Below, piece after piece: positions 53,313 to 61,231 of a stretch of 64,000 nt of DNA (the first letter of the stretch is position 1; each line of letters begins with the position of its first letter). The stretch lies in contig JAWKLD010000001.1 of the NCBI GenBank assembly GCA_041392855.1, positions 1,474,001 through 1,538,000 of the forward strand, in the 5' to 3' direction. A model generated the notes under the pieces. That model ran no database searches and was not told the origin of the DNA. It saw only the letters and a list, made by a program, of their open reading frames with translations. A program made the position numbers and the translations under genes. This stretch comes from Flavipsychrobacter sp. Lineage in GTDB: Bacteria; Bacteroidota; Bacteroidia; Chitinophagales; Chitinophagaceae.

Positions 53313-53948
53313 ATGCATTTGCTTGATGCACTCATAAAAGGAATAACACTTGGCCTGTTTATGGCTATATCTGTGGGCCCAACTCTTTTTGCTGTCCTTA
53401 GGTATAGTCTTAACCACAGCTATAAGGCAGGTATTGCATTCATACTTGGGGTTTCCATTAGCGATATATTATATGTAGTTGTTGCCAACGTAGCTGCATC
53501 ATGGCTAGAAGTACTACACGAATTTGCCAAAGAGATAGCTTATGGCGGTGCTGTAGTACTTATTATTGTAGGATTGGCGGGCTTAGTGAGCAAATATAAA
53601 CCCGTACGCCCCAGTGCTGCTGTGCTTACTATTAGCAAAGCAGATTATGTAAAGATTTGGACAAGTGGTTTTTTGATCAATACCATTAACCCCGCTGTCA
53701 TCATAATATGGCTAGGTGCTGTAACAGCTACTGCCAACACCTCTGCTTGGTATAGAACCGTAATGTTTGGTTCTTGTCTTCTTTTGGTGCTTAGTATCGA
53801 TTTTGCAAAAGTATTCTTAGCCGACACTATACGTAAAAAGCTCACTATTAGGCGAATCATGTACCTGCAAAAAACATCTGCAGCCATAATATTATCCTTC
53901 GGTATCGCTCTATTTTTAAGCACCTTCTTCAATTTACACTTTAGTTAA
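53313..53948 (+). CDS. LysE/RhtB family amino acid exporter
   Basis: The 211-residue protein has six hydrophobic helices. Its N-terminus, IKGITLGLFMAISVGPTLFAVLRYSLNHSYKAGIAFILGVSISDILYV, is the classical LysE family signature (GP and the G..SD segment). It probably exports amino acids or related metabolites at the inner membrane; the substrate is unknown. It follows tsaE on the same strand. An imperfect consensus, TACCTTAG (53302-53309), precedes the ATG. Confidence 0.88.
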   Translation: MHLLDALIKGITLGLFMAISVGPTLFAVLRYSLNHSYKAGIAFILGVSISDILYVVVANVAASWLEVLHEFAKEIAYGGAVVLIIVGLAGLVSKYKPVRPSAAVLTISKADYVKIWTSGFLINTINPAVIIIWLGAVTATANTSAWYRTVMFGSCLLLVLSIDFAKVFLADTIRKKLTIRRIMYLQKTSAAIILSFGIALFLSTFFNLHFS

Positions 53949-54014
53949 TGTGTTGGTAATTCACACATTGGCAAAAACAATTATTTAGAAGTACGGAAAA
54001 CTAATAAAGCTTAG

Positions 54015-54022
54015 TATCTTTG
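54015..54022 (+). promoter_or_regulatory. -7 element directly before the purF-type gene
   Basis: TATCTTTG ends 7 bases before the ATG at 54030; no -33 TTG at the usual spacing. A nearly leaderless transcript is implied if used. Confidence 0.45.
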
Positions 54023-54029
54023 CAGCCTC

Positions 54030-55877
54030 ATGTCAGACGCGATACGCCACGAGTGCGGATTAGCTTACATCCGCCTTTTAAAGCCACTAGCATATTACCA
54101 CCGTAAATACGGTACATCTTTCTACGGACTTAACAAACTATACCTCCTAATGGAGAAACAGCATAACCGCGGCCAAGACGGTGCGGGGATTGCAGCTGTT
54201 AAGCTAAACGTGGAAGCAGGACACCAAAACATGCACCGTTTACGTATTAGTGGTGCTAATGCTATTCGCAAACTTTTTGAAGAGGTACAGAAAGAGACCA
54301 GCGACCTTGAGAAGATGTATCCTGAAATTGGCAACCACCCAGGTTTGCTAAAAGGCTATATGCGTTTCATGGGCGAATCGTTGATCGGCCATCTTCGTTA
54401 CGGTACGCAAGGACAAAACAATGTAGAGTTTTGCCATCCATTTATCAAGTCGGATATTAATCCTACTCGTAACCTGATAATGGCAGGTAACTTCAACCTT
54501 GTTAATACAGACGAGCTATTTAAGATGCTAGACTCCCACCCTACCACTACCGTTAGAGATAGTGACCTAGGAGCTATGATCGAGACAATACAATACTACC
54601 TCTGCTTGGCCGACGAGACCAATCCAGAGAATTTAAATATTGAGGGTATACTTAAACAAGCTACTACCCACTTTGATGGAGGATATGTATGCGGCGGACT
54701 AGTAGGAAACGGTGATGGTTTTGTAATGCGTGACCCTAATGGTATACGCCCGGCGTACTTCTATAAGGATGACGAAATTGTTGTAGCCGCTTCAGAACGC
54801 CCCGCAATAATGACTGCATTTAATGTACCTATTGAAGAAGTACATGAATTGCAACCAGGTCATGCCATCATAACTAAAGCTGACGGTACTTTTACCAATA
54901 CCAGAATATTACCGGAAAGAGAAGTGACCGCTTGTAGCTTCGAGCGTATTTACTTTAGCCGTGGTAGCGATAAAGACATCTACAAAGAGCGTATGCACTT
55001 AGGTAGGAATCTAGCTAAACGTGTATTAAAAGCTGTAGACTACGACCTTAAAAATACGATAGTATCTTTTATACCTAATACTGCAGAAACTGCGTTTTAT
55101 GGTCTGATAAAAGGCCTTGAAGATTATCTGAACGAAATAAAGCTTGACCGTATTCGTGCTAATGGTAAAAACATGACCGATGAGGAAATGCTGGAACTAA
55201 TTGGCAGAAGAGTACGTATAGAAAAGGTAGCTATAAAGGACGTGAAGATGCGCACATTCATTACAGCAGATGCTGCTCGTAATGAAATGGTACAGCACGT
55301 TTATGATATTACCTATGGCACTGTAAGAAACGGAGTAGACACTCTTGTTGTTATCGACGACTCTATTGTACGTGGCACTACATTAAAGGAAAGTATCATT
55401 AAGATGCTTGACCGTTTGAAACCAAAACGTATCATTGTTGTTTCTTCTGCCCCTCAAATACGTTACCCTGATTGCTATGGTATTGACATGAGCAAGATGG
55501 GTGATTTCATTGCCTTCAGAGCAGCTATAGAGCTACTTAAAGACCAAGGCAAAGAACATATACTACAAGATACCTACCAAGCATGTGTAGATGCTGCTGA
55601 AAAAGGCTTACTAGACAGCCAAAACTTTGTACAGGCGGTGTACGAACCATTCTCTCCTAGCGAGGTCAGCAAAAAGATCGCTGAAATGCTAAGACATGAG
55701 GACGTAAATGCCGAAGTAGACATCATTTACCAATCAATAGGTGGACTTAAAGATGCCTGCCCTAACAATCATGGAGACTGGTATTTTACAGGTAACTACC
55801 CTACCAAAGGTGGTAACAGAGTAGCTAATAAAGCGTTTATGAACTTCATGGAACGCAAAGAAGGAAGAGGATATTAA
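54030..55877 (+). CDS. Long PurF-type amidophosphoribosyltransferase
   Basis: The 615-residue protein has an N-terminal Ntn glutamine amidotransferase. Cys9 in MSDAIRHECGLAYIRLL would become the nucleophile after removal of eight residues. EKQHNRGQDGAGIA, GHLRYGTQG and AGNFNLVN follow. The C-terminal phosphoribosyltransferase has LVVIDDSIVRGTTLKESI (PRPP loop). It adds ammonia from glutamine to PRPP, the first purine step. It is about 100-140 residues longer than standard PurF, with extra sequence near 75-115 and at the C-terminus; Bacteroidota often encode such a long form besides a standard one. Whether it is the main enzyme is not readable. Confidence 0.9.
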   Translation: MSDAIRHECGLAYIRLLKPLAYYHRKYGTSFYGLNKLYLLMEKQHNRGQDGAGIAAVKLNVEAGHQNMHRLRISGANAIRKLFEEVQKETSDLEKMYPEIGNHPGLLKGYMRFMGESLIGHLRYGTQGQNNVEFCHPFIKSDINPTRNLIMAGNFNLVNTDELFKMLDSHPTTTVRDSDLGAMIETIQYYLCLADETNPENLNIEGILKQATTHFDGGYVCGGLVGNGDGFVMRDPNGIRPAYFYKDDEIVVAASERPAIMTAFNVPIEEVHELQPGHAIITKADGTFTNTRILPEREVTACSFERIYFSRGSDKDIYKERMHLGRNLAKRVLKAVDYDLKNTIVSFIPNTAETAFYGLIKGLEDYLNEIKLDRIRANGKNMTDEEMLELIGRRVRIEKVAIKDVKMRTFITADAARNEMVQHVYDITYGTVRNGVDTLVVIDDSIVRGTTLKESIIKMLDRLKPKRIIVVSSAPQIRYPDCYGIDMSKMGDFIAFRAAIELLKDQGKEHILQDTYQACVDAAEKGLLDSQNFVQAVYEPFSPSEVSKKIAEMLRHEDVNAEVDIIYQSIGGLKDACPNNHGDWYFTGNYPTKGGNRVANKAFMNFMERKEGRGY

Positions 55878-55909
55878 TATTATATTTTCTCACATCTTCT
55901 GTTTTACCT

Positions 55910-55917
55910 ATCTTTGT
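55910..55917 (+). promoter_or_regulatory. -7 element upstream of the T9SS-tail remnant
   Basis: TATCTTTG in the gap after the purF-type gene. About 150 bases lie between it and the ATG at 56065. This stretch holds broken signal-peptide-like codons (ttgaaacaacttgtgcggaa near 55941) that soon hit stops, and a small 7-bp hairpin at 56009-56026. Confidence 0.4.
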
Positions 55918-56064
55918 AGGCCATTCAGAATTGAACTACATTGAAACAACTTGTGCGGAAGACGTTGATGCTTTAGCTGTTTCATCCATTACAAATATCA
56001 AAAAGAGGTCTACTCTTATGAGTAGATAGTGAATTGTTGTATTAATAATTGAAGCCCTGATTAA

Positions 56065-56262
56065 ATGATTAATATAAAGAACAAAGAACCTGAAGAGTGC
56101 ACTTTGATGTTGGTAGACTTAAACGGACGTGTCCACTACGAAGCCGTAATGCAACCTAACGACAACCTGAATATCGAACTTAAAAACCTGCTTACAGGAA
56201 TATATACACTGATCTTTCAAACGGAGAATACCAGTTTTGTACAACAAATTTTAAAGTATTAA
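56065..56262 (+). pseudogene. Solitary T9SS sorting-domain remnant
   Basis: The 65-residue frame (MINIKNKEPEECTLMLVDLNGRVHYE ... LKNLLTGIYTLIFQTENTSFVQQILKY) is the C-terminal two thirds of a type A T9SS sorting domain and nothing else. The usual PNP opening of the domain is lost, an in-frame stop directly precedes the ATG, and there is no signal peptide. It therefore cannot be a normal T9SS cargo. The most likely reading is the 3' remnant of a decayed secreted-protein gene; a short expressed peptide cannot be excluded. A T9SS cargo gene whose upstream part was deleted would leave this picture. It converges on the M1 peptidase gene with 5 bases between stops. Confidence 0.6.
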
Positions 56263-56267
56263 CAGAA

Positions 56268-59200
56268 CTAAAAAGTCCTGTTAATACCTACAACATATCT
56301 GAATGCCGCATACTCAGGATTAGCGTACGGAGGTCTGTTCAAGAATGCTGGCACATCAACTCTTAATGTTAATGGTTTAGCCTTTGAGAATTTACCCCAG
56401 CGCTTTACTGTTAGTGCCATACCCAAACCAGCGTCTAAACGCAAATCACTCCACATCGTAGTTGGCGTTACATTCCAATAGTTATTTAAGTTAGGTGCAT
56501 TACTTAGCTCTATCACTCCTGCATCAGCAAAAGCATAGATATCTGCACTCAACCATTTTCTAGTAATACGAGGGCGGAATTTAATGTACTTATCAAAATC
56601 AACCTCAGCACTTGCTGAAGCTCCACTACGCCCCTTATAACCAATTAATATCTGACCATTACGTTCATCGGCAATGAAGTAACCTGCGTAACCTCTCAGG
56701 TTCAGACCACCACCTTGTTGAAAATGATTGGTCTCATACCTTGAGATACTATGCCACTCTTCAGGCACAAAACCTTTGCTTCTTGTATACTTATTATCCA
56801 TCAACTCTTCTGGGTTGGCACCAGCCAGCCATAGTGCACTTTCATAAGGCACACTATTACCTGTACCATAACGACCGAAGAATCTTGTTCTTATCTCTAA
56901 CTTCCCTAACCTATTGTAGTTAATAGCTTCTGCCTGCACATAGGAATAGTTAAACGAAGCTGCATTATTACCTGTTAACAGCGGCGCTCTCAAGCTTAAG
57001 GTATAACGACCTGCACCTCTCTTATACTTGTAGTTATGTGTCCATGCAGCATTGATGGAAGAGTTTGGTCGTGCTTGTATACTACTCCATTCGTTAGCGT
57101 AGATCAAATAATCAAAGTCTGTAGTACGGTTGCGCCACATTGTTTGTGCATATACACTGAACGTGTTTTCAGCATTCATCCACCATCTGAAACCACCTTT
57201 GTGATACCACATACCATCTAGCAATCTACTGTTCAAAACAAGCTTCAGCTTTGGATTATTTCTATTAATAGGAGACTCATAATTGACTATGTAGCTAATA
57301 GGCGTATGCTTACTGAACAATCCTCCAGTTTGCCCTACCCAATATCTTTTGTCTTGCAACAGGTGTGTATTGAACCAAACTGTCGCAGACAGCTTATGCA
57401 TAGTTGCCATGTATTCACTTTCTATATGCAAGCCTAACTTTACACCATCAACAGGATTATACCACACATCTGGCCTAAGCATAGGTATGTGTAGTCTCCT
57501 GTTCCAAGGTATTGTTCTACCTGCATCGCCTTTAAACTGTATCGCTTTAGGAGAGAAAGGTAGACCTCTTGTTTTATAGTTATCTAAAGAGTAGACATCA
57601 GCTAGTCTCCACGAGGTGTCTATTTGTACATGTTTAATACCAGTAGGAATTGTAACAGTTGCATCATAGGTTTCATTCATTTTGTCCCAGCCATACCATT
57701 TAGGTAAAACAGTAGCTTCTGTCTCTTTCTCAAACCATGTATTAGGCACATGGTAACTGTATAGTTTACCGTCTTTTGCGGTAACGGTAAAATCAATAGG
57801 CATTTGCATCAACCCCTTTCTTTTTAGGGTGATAGAAAACTCATCCTTACCCGACAACTTTTTTATTTTACCTATACCATAATCGATCCTCTTAGTTGTC
57901 TCTATCCATTGATCAAAGAACCAGTTTAGGTCTACTTTGGTATATTGAATAATAGATGTTCTAAAATCATCAAAATAAGGATGCGCAAAACGCCATTGGT
58001 CAAAATAGTGTTGCATTGCCGATAGGAATAGCGAGTCGCCCAATACATACTGCAGATTATACAGCATTGTAGCAGTTTTATAATATACTTGTCTGTACCC
58101 GCCTTCGTGTCCTAATGCATTTCTAAAATCGTTAGAATGAGTATTTATAGGCAACTCGTCTTTATTAAGTGCATCATATAAATAAGGTCCCATCACTCTT
58201 TTATCCAAAACTGTATTAGGCACAAAAAATGCCTGCTCAAATTTACTTCTCCCCTTATAGTCTGGCAAGGTATCTCCTTCCAGCTTTCTCATTCCCCATG
58301 CAGTAAGAAACTGTGTAAAGCCTTCGTCTAGTGCCGCACGGTAGGTCTCATTATTACCCACCATACCATAAAACCAGTTATGACCTATCTCATGAATGAA
58401 CAATCCACGATATCCGGGATCGCTACCACCATCCAATGTGAGCATGGGATATTCCATTCCATCTCTTGCATCGGCAGCCACCATCTTAGGATATTGATAC
58501 ATGCCTATATCTTCAGAAAAGGTTTTAATAATTTTTGAAACATACTCTCCCGAATTTTGCCAACCAGAAGCGTGAGGCTCTTGACAAATACCTACACATT
58601 CAATACCCTTCCAATATGCGGTTGATATACGATAGGAAGGATCGGCTGTAAAGGCAAAATCATGCACATTGCTTGCTGCAAATTTCCAAACCTTACGCTC
58701 CCCCTTCTTATAAGGTATAATTATAGATGGTTTCTCTCCCCAAGGCTTATCCTTAAAGTTTTTTACATCCAGCTTTTCTCTTAGCTCCTTGGGCAATACC
58801 TCTTCTCTATTTTGTAGCGCACCTGTAGCCTCTACTATATAATTAGACGGAAAGTCTAAGCTAACATTATAAGTGCCATAATCTGCATAGAATTCTTTAT
58901 TTAGGTGTTGGTAGGTATCCCAACCGAACTTTCTATCATAGACACATATCTTAGGAAACCATTGCACACCGTTATAATGCTTAAAGCCCCAAGCATCATA
59001 CATCTTCATTCTACGTCTTGTACTACCATTATCATAATAGGTAGTGAAGTTCATCTTAAAAGAGATCTTGCTATTAGGATATAATGGCTTAGGCAACACT
59101 ATCTTAAGAATAGTATTATCTAACACAGTCTCTACTTCTTGACCATCGACAGTCAATTCCTTAACAACAATACCCAACCCTTCCGACTCATATTTACCCA

Positions 59201-59528
59201 TACGGGCTTCTTGGTTCAATGCTTTTTCCAAACCATGCAGATAAGACCCTTTCACAAAGGCATTTTGCCACATGTGGAAGTAGACATAGTAAAGTGTATC
59301 GGGTGAGTTATTCCAGTAATCCAACGACTCTGTAGCCTCTATTATATGCTTTGTTTCATCTATACGCGCATTAATATCATAGTGTACATCTTGTTGCCAA
59401 TATGCGCCATCGGGCATACGGTTTTTCCAATACAACGGATTGGCTTTGCTCTTATATTCAGTTACTACTTGTGCCGTAGCAAATACTGTATATAATAGCG
59501 CAACCCCTAATAATGCGAACTTCTTCAT
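56268..59528 (-). CDS. M1 metallopeptidase with a C-terminal outer-membrane barrel-like domain
   Basis: The ATG at 59528 gives a signal peptide (MKKFALLGVALLYTVFATAQ) and 1086 residues. The M1 domain covers about residues 25-690, with zinc motif HEIGHNWFYGMVGNNE (His379, His383) and third ligand Glu402 in ALDEGF. From about residue 690 to the end the sequence is rich in aromatic, alternating strands (LGLHIESEYMATMHKLSATVWF, RYTLSLRAPLLTG, LEIRTRFFGRYG, QILIGYKG). It ends LRVDVPAFLNR ... FRYVVGINRTF, with the terminal Phe typical of outer-membrane barrels. This predicts an aminopeptidase tethered to or displayed at the outer membrane; the barrel is inference. No promoter consensus was found. 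Confidence 0.85.
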   Translation of the reverse strand: MKKFALLGVALLYTVFATAQVVTEYKSKANPLYWKNRMPDGAYWQQDVHYDINARIDETKHIIEATESLDYWNNSPDTLYYVYFHMWQNAFVKGSYLHGLEKALNQEARMGKYESEGLGIVVKELTVDGQEVETVLDNTILKIVLPKPLYPNSKISFKMNFTTYYDNGSTRRRMKMYDAWGFKHYNGVQWFPKICVYDRKFGWDTYQHLNKEFYADYGTYNVSLDFPSNYIVEATGALQNREEVLPKELREKLDVKNFKDKPWGEKPSIIIPYKKGERKVWKFAASNVHDFAFTADPSYRISTAYWKGIECVGICQEPHASGWQNSGEYVSKIIKTFSEDIGMYQYPKMVAADARDGMEYPMLTLDGGSDPGYRGLFIHEIGHNWFYGMVGNNETYRAALDEGFTQFLTAWGMRKLEGDTLPDYKGRSKFEQAFFVPNTVLDKRVMGPYLYDALNKDELPINTHSNDFRNALGHEGGYRQVYYKTATMLYNLQYVLGDSLFLSAMQHYFDQWRFAHPYFDDFRTSIIQYTKVDLNWFFDQWIETTKRIDYGIGKIKKLSGKDEFSITLKRKGLMQMPIDFTVTAKDGKLYSYHVPNTWFEKETEATVLPKWYGWDKMNETYDATVTIPTGIKHVQIDTSWRLADVYSLDNYKTRGLPFSPKAIQFKGDAGRTIPWNRRLHIPMLRPDVWYNPVDGVKLGLHIESEYMATMHKLSATVWFNTHLLQDKRYWVGQTGGLFSKHTPISYIVNYESPINRNNPKLKLVLNSRLLDGMWYHKGGFRWWMNAENTFSVYAQTMWRNRTTDFDYLIYANEWSSIQARPNSSINAAWTHNYKYKRGAGRYTLSLRAPLLTGNNAASFNYSYVQAEAINYNRLGKLEIRTRFFGRYGTGNSVPYESALWLAGANPEELMDNKYTRSKGFVPEEWHSISRYETNHFQQGGGLNLRGYAGYFIADERNGQILIGYKGRSGASASAEVDFDKYIKFRPRITRKWLSADIYAFADAGVIELSNAPNLNNYWNVTPTTMWSDLRLDAGLGMALTVKRWGKFSKAKPLTLRVDVPAFLNRPPYANPEYAAFRYVVGINRTF

Positions 59529-59665
59529 ATGGTTTATCAATTGAATGCATGAAAATACAAAAGATGCGCAAAGCAAAAAGGGTGAATTCACTTGCAGAAT
59601 TATTAACTCCTAACAAAACTTTGACATTACATTTACATATAATACAACTAAGCGTTGTACCTTCG

Positions 59666-59743
59666 GTATAATACATGCAGCCCCTTATACTGCTCTCACT
59701 AAGTATGTTTATCTTGACCGCTTGCTTACAGGCGGTTTTTTTT
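59666..59743 (+). ncRNA. Candidate small RNA ending in an orphan terminator
   Basis: A plus-strand terminator at 59717-59743 has no plus-strand gene upstream: the M1 gene on the left is read the other way. A transcript must therefore start somewhere between about 59530 and 59700. A TACCTTCG near-consensus lies at 59658-59665. The bounds given are a guess (just after that element to the end of the T run). No known RNA family was recognised and no credible reading frame is present. Confidence 0.35.
59717..59743 (+). terminator. Orphan rho-independent terminator
   Basis: ACCGCTTG, loop CTTA, CAGGCGGT (8 bp with one U-G pair) followed by eight T residues. It is read on the plus strand between the M1 gene and yegP. 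Confidence 0.75.
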
Positions 59744-59850
59744 ATTTGTTAGTTAAGTTTCCAAAAAAGCAACATGACATTAGTATAGTGCGAACAAAAA
59801 TTTCTATATTAGATAGCAGTACTTTTTTTTAAAACAAAACATTCTATTTC

Positions 59851-60186
59851 ATGGGGAAGTTTGTAATATCTAAACGTAAAAACGGAGAATTTCAGTTCAA
59901 TCTTAAAGCTGGCAACGGTCAGGTAATATTGACAAGTGAGGGATATAAAACCAAAGCAGCTTGTAATAATGGTATTGAGTCTGTAAGAAAAAATGCAGGC
60001 GAAGATAAACGTTATGACAGACTAGAAGCAAAGAATGGCAAACCTTACTTTAACCTTAAGGCTACAAATGGTCAAATAATTGGCTCTAGCGAAATGTATG
60101 AATCTGAATCTAGTAGAGAGAATGGCATTGCATCTGTTAAGAAAAATGCACCTGACGCTACTGTATCAGACGAGACTGAAGCATAA
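59851..60186 (+). CDS. YegP/DUF1508 family protein with two repeats
   Basis: This 111-residue protein is two tandem DUF1508 repeats: NGEFQFNLKAGNGQVILTSEGYKTKAACNNGIESVRKNA (about residues 11-49) and NGKPYFNLKATNGQIIGSSEMYESESSRENGIASVKKNA (about 61-99). It is the YegP fold, small soluble proteins often induced by stress; the molecular role is unknown. The upstream region lacks TAnnTTTG, which would fit control by an alternative sigma factor, though that is inference. A strong terminator follows. Confidence 0.92.
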   Translation: MGKFVISKRKNGEFQFNLKAGNGQVILTSEGYKTKAACNNGIESVRKNAGEDKRYDRLEAKNGKPYFNLKATNGQIIGSSEMYESESSRENGIASVKKNAPDATVSDETEA

Positions 60187-60207
60187 TATCCACTTACATA
60201 ATGGACA

Positions 60208-60235
60208 AGAAGCATACTTTAAAAAGTATGCTTCT
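60208..60235 (+). terminator. Rho-independent terminator
   Basis: AGAAGCATACTTT, loop AA, AAAGTATGCTTCT then ACTTTTTAG: a 13-base inverted repeat after yegP. Confidence 0.85.
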
Positions 60236-60373
60236 ACTTTTTAGTCTAGATACTAAATATCTAACAATTTCGTACCTTCATCTGAAGGGATGTTTTTTAA
60301 CAAGAGAGAAAGACAACATGACAATACCAACATGTTGAACATGTAATGTATTGTCACGAATCAACATCCTATA

Positions 60374-61231
60374 ATGAACAAAAGTTCTGTTACATATATT
60401 TGGCGCAAGCTTGTTGGCGATGAAAGAGTAAAGCCATATGCAAACCGTATCTTCAATTCGGTCAGCCTAATTACTATTGCGCTCTTATTCCTAGTTACAG
60501 TAGTGAACTTATTTATGGACTTTACTGGTCCATTATACATCAACTTGACGATTCTTATTATCGCCGTATTCATCTACTACTTATCTAGGTTTAGAGACAA
60601 ACATTATTTGGGTATCATTGTCTTTGCCATTTGTAGTTATGTAGCTGTGGGTACCAATTATTTTTATAATTCGGGTATTAAGGGGCCTACGATATTTACA
60701 TTTTTCCTCACCTTCCAATTGATCATTGCTTTAACAAAAAGGTCTCAACATCTATTGTGGGCAGTGTTGCACATTGGTGTTGCCGTAGCAGTAATGCTGG
60801 TAGAATATTATAACCCATCTATAATAACAGATATTTATAATACCAGGAAAGACCAATATGTTGATATAGTAAGTACTTACGTTCTCTGCTTGTTCTTTAT
60901 CTACCTTATCACAATCCACCTACGCAATAGCTTTGCCAAAGAAAAACGACTTGCCGACGAAAGAGCTAATGAAATAAAAACGCATCTGCACCGAATAGAA
61001 AACCAAAACGAGAAACTTAAGGAAATATCTTGGTTACAATCTCACAAAGTACGAAGTCAGGTTGCCACCATATTAGGCCTATGTCAGTTCATTGATGAAA
61101 GGAACATTAGCGACAAAACTGCAGTTGAAGCATTGAAGGGAATAAAACAAGCTACTGAAGAACTAGATAAGGTAGTGAAAGAAATAAATGAAAAAACTAA
61201 AGAAGCTAACCTAAACCCTCCTGCTCATTAG
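60374..61231 (+). CDS. Multi-pass membrane protein with a DHp-like segment but no kinase ATPase domain
   Basis: The 285 residues hold about six membrane helices (residues 28-48, 53-70, 78-95, 105-118, 127-143, 166-182). A coiled-coil cytoplasmic part follows. Residues 218-235, SWLQSHKVRSQVATILGLCQ, match the phospho-acceptor box of a Bacteroidota histidine kinase subfamily (QSH.VR....I.GL), with His224 as candidate site. The protein then ends after one more helix (AVEALKGIKQATEELDKVVKEINEK), where a HATPase domain would normally begin. It may be a phosphotransfer or scaffold protein served by another kinase. Its stop overlaps the converging anti-sigma gene by 4 bases. Confidence 0.8.
   Translation: MNKSSVTYIWRKLVGDERVKPYANRIFNSVSLITIALLFLVTVVNLFMDFTGPLYINLTILIIAVFIYYLSRFRDKHYLGIIVFAICSYVAVGTNYFYNSGIKGPTIFTFFLTFQLIIALTKRSQHLLWAVLHIGVAVAVMLVEYYNPSIITDIYNTRKDQYVDIVSTYVLCLFFIYLITIHLRNSFAKEKRLADERANEIKTHLHRIENQNEKLKEISWLQSHKVRSQVATILGLCQFIDERNISDKTAVEALKGIKQATEELDKVVKEINEKTKEANLNPPAH

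Noticed and set aside
53947..53969. Inverted repeat AATGTGT/ACACATT after the LysE gene, considered as a terminator
   Set aside because: It has a 7-bp AT-rich stem and no T run on the plus strand.
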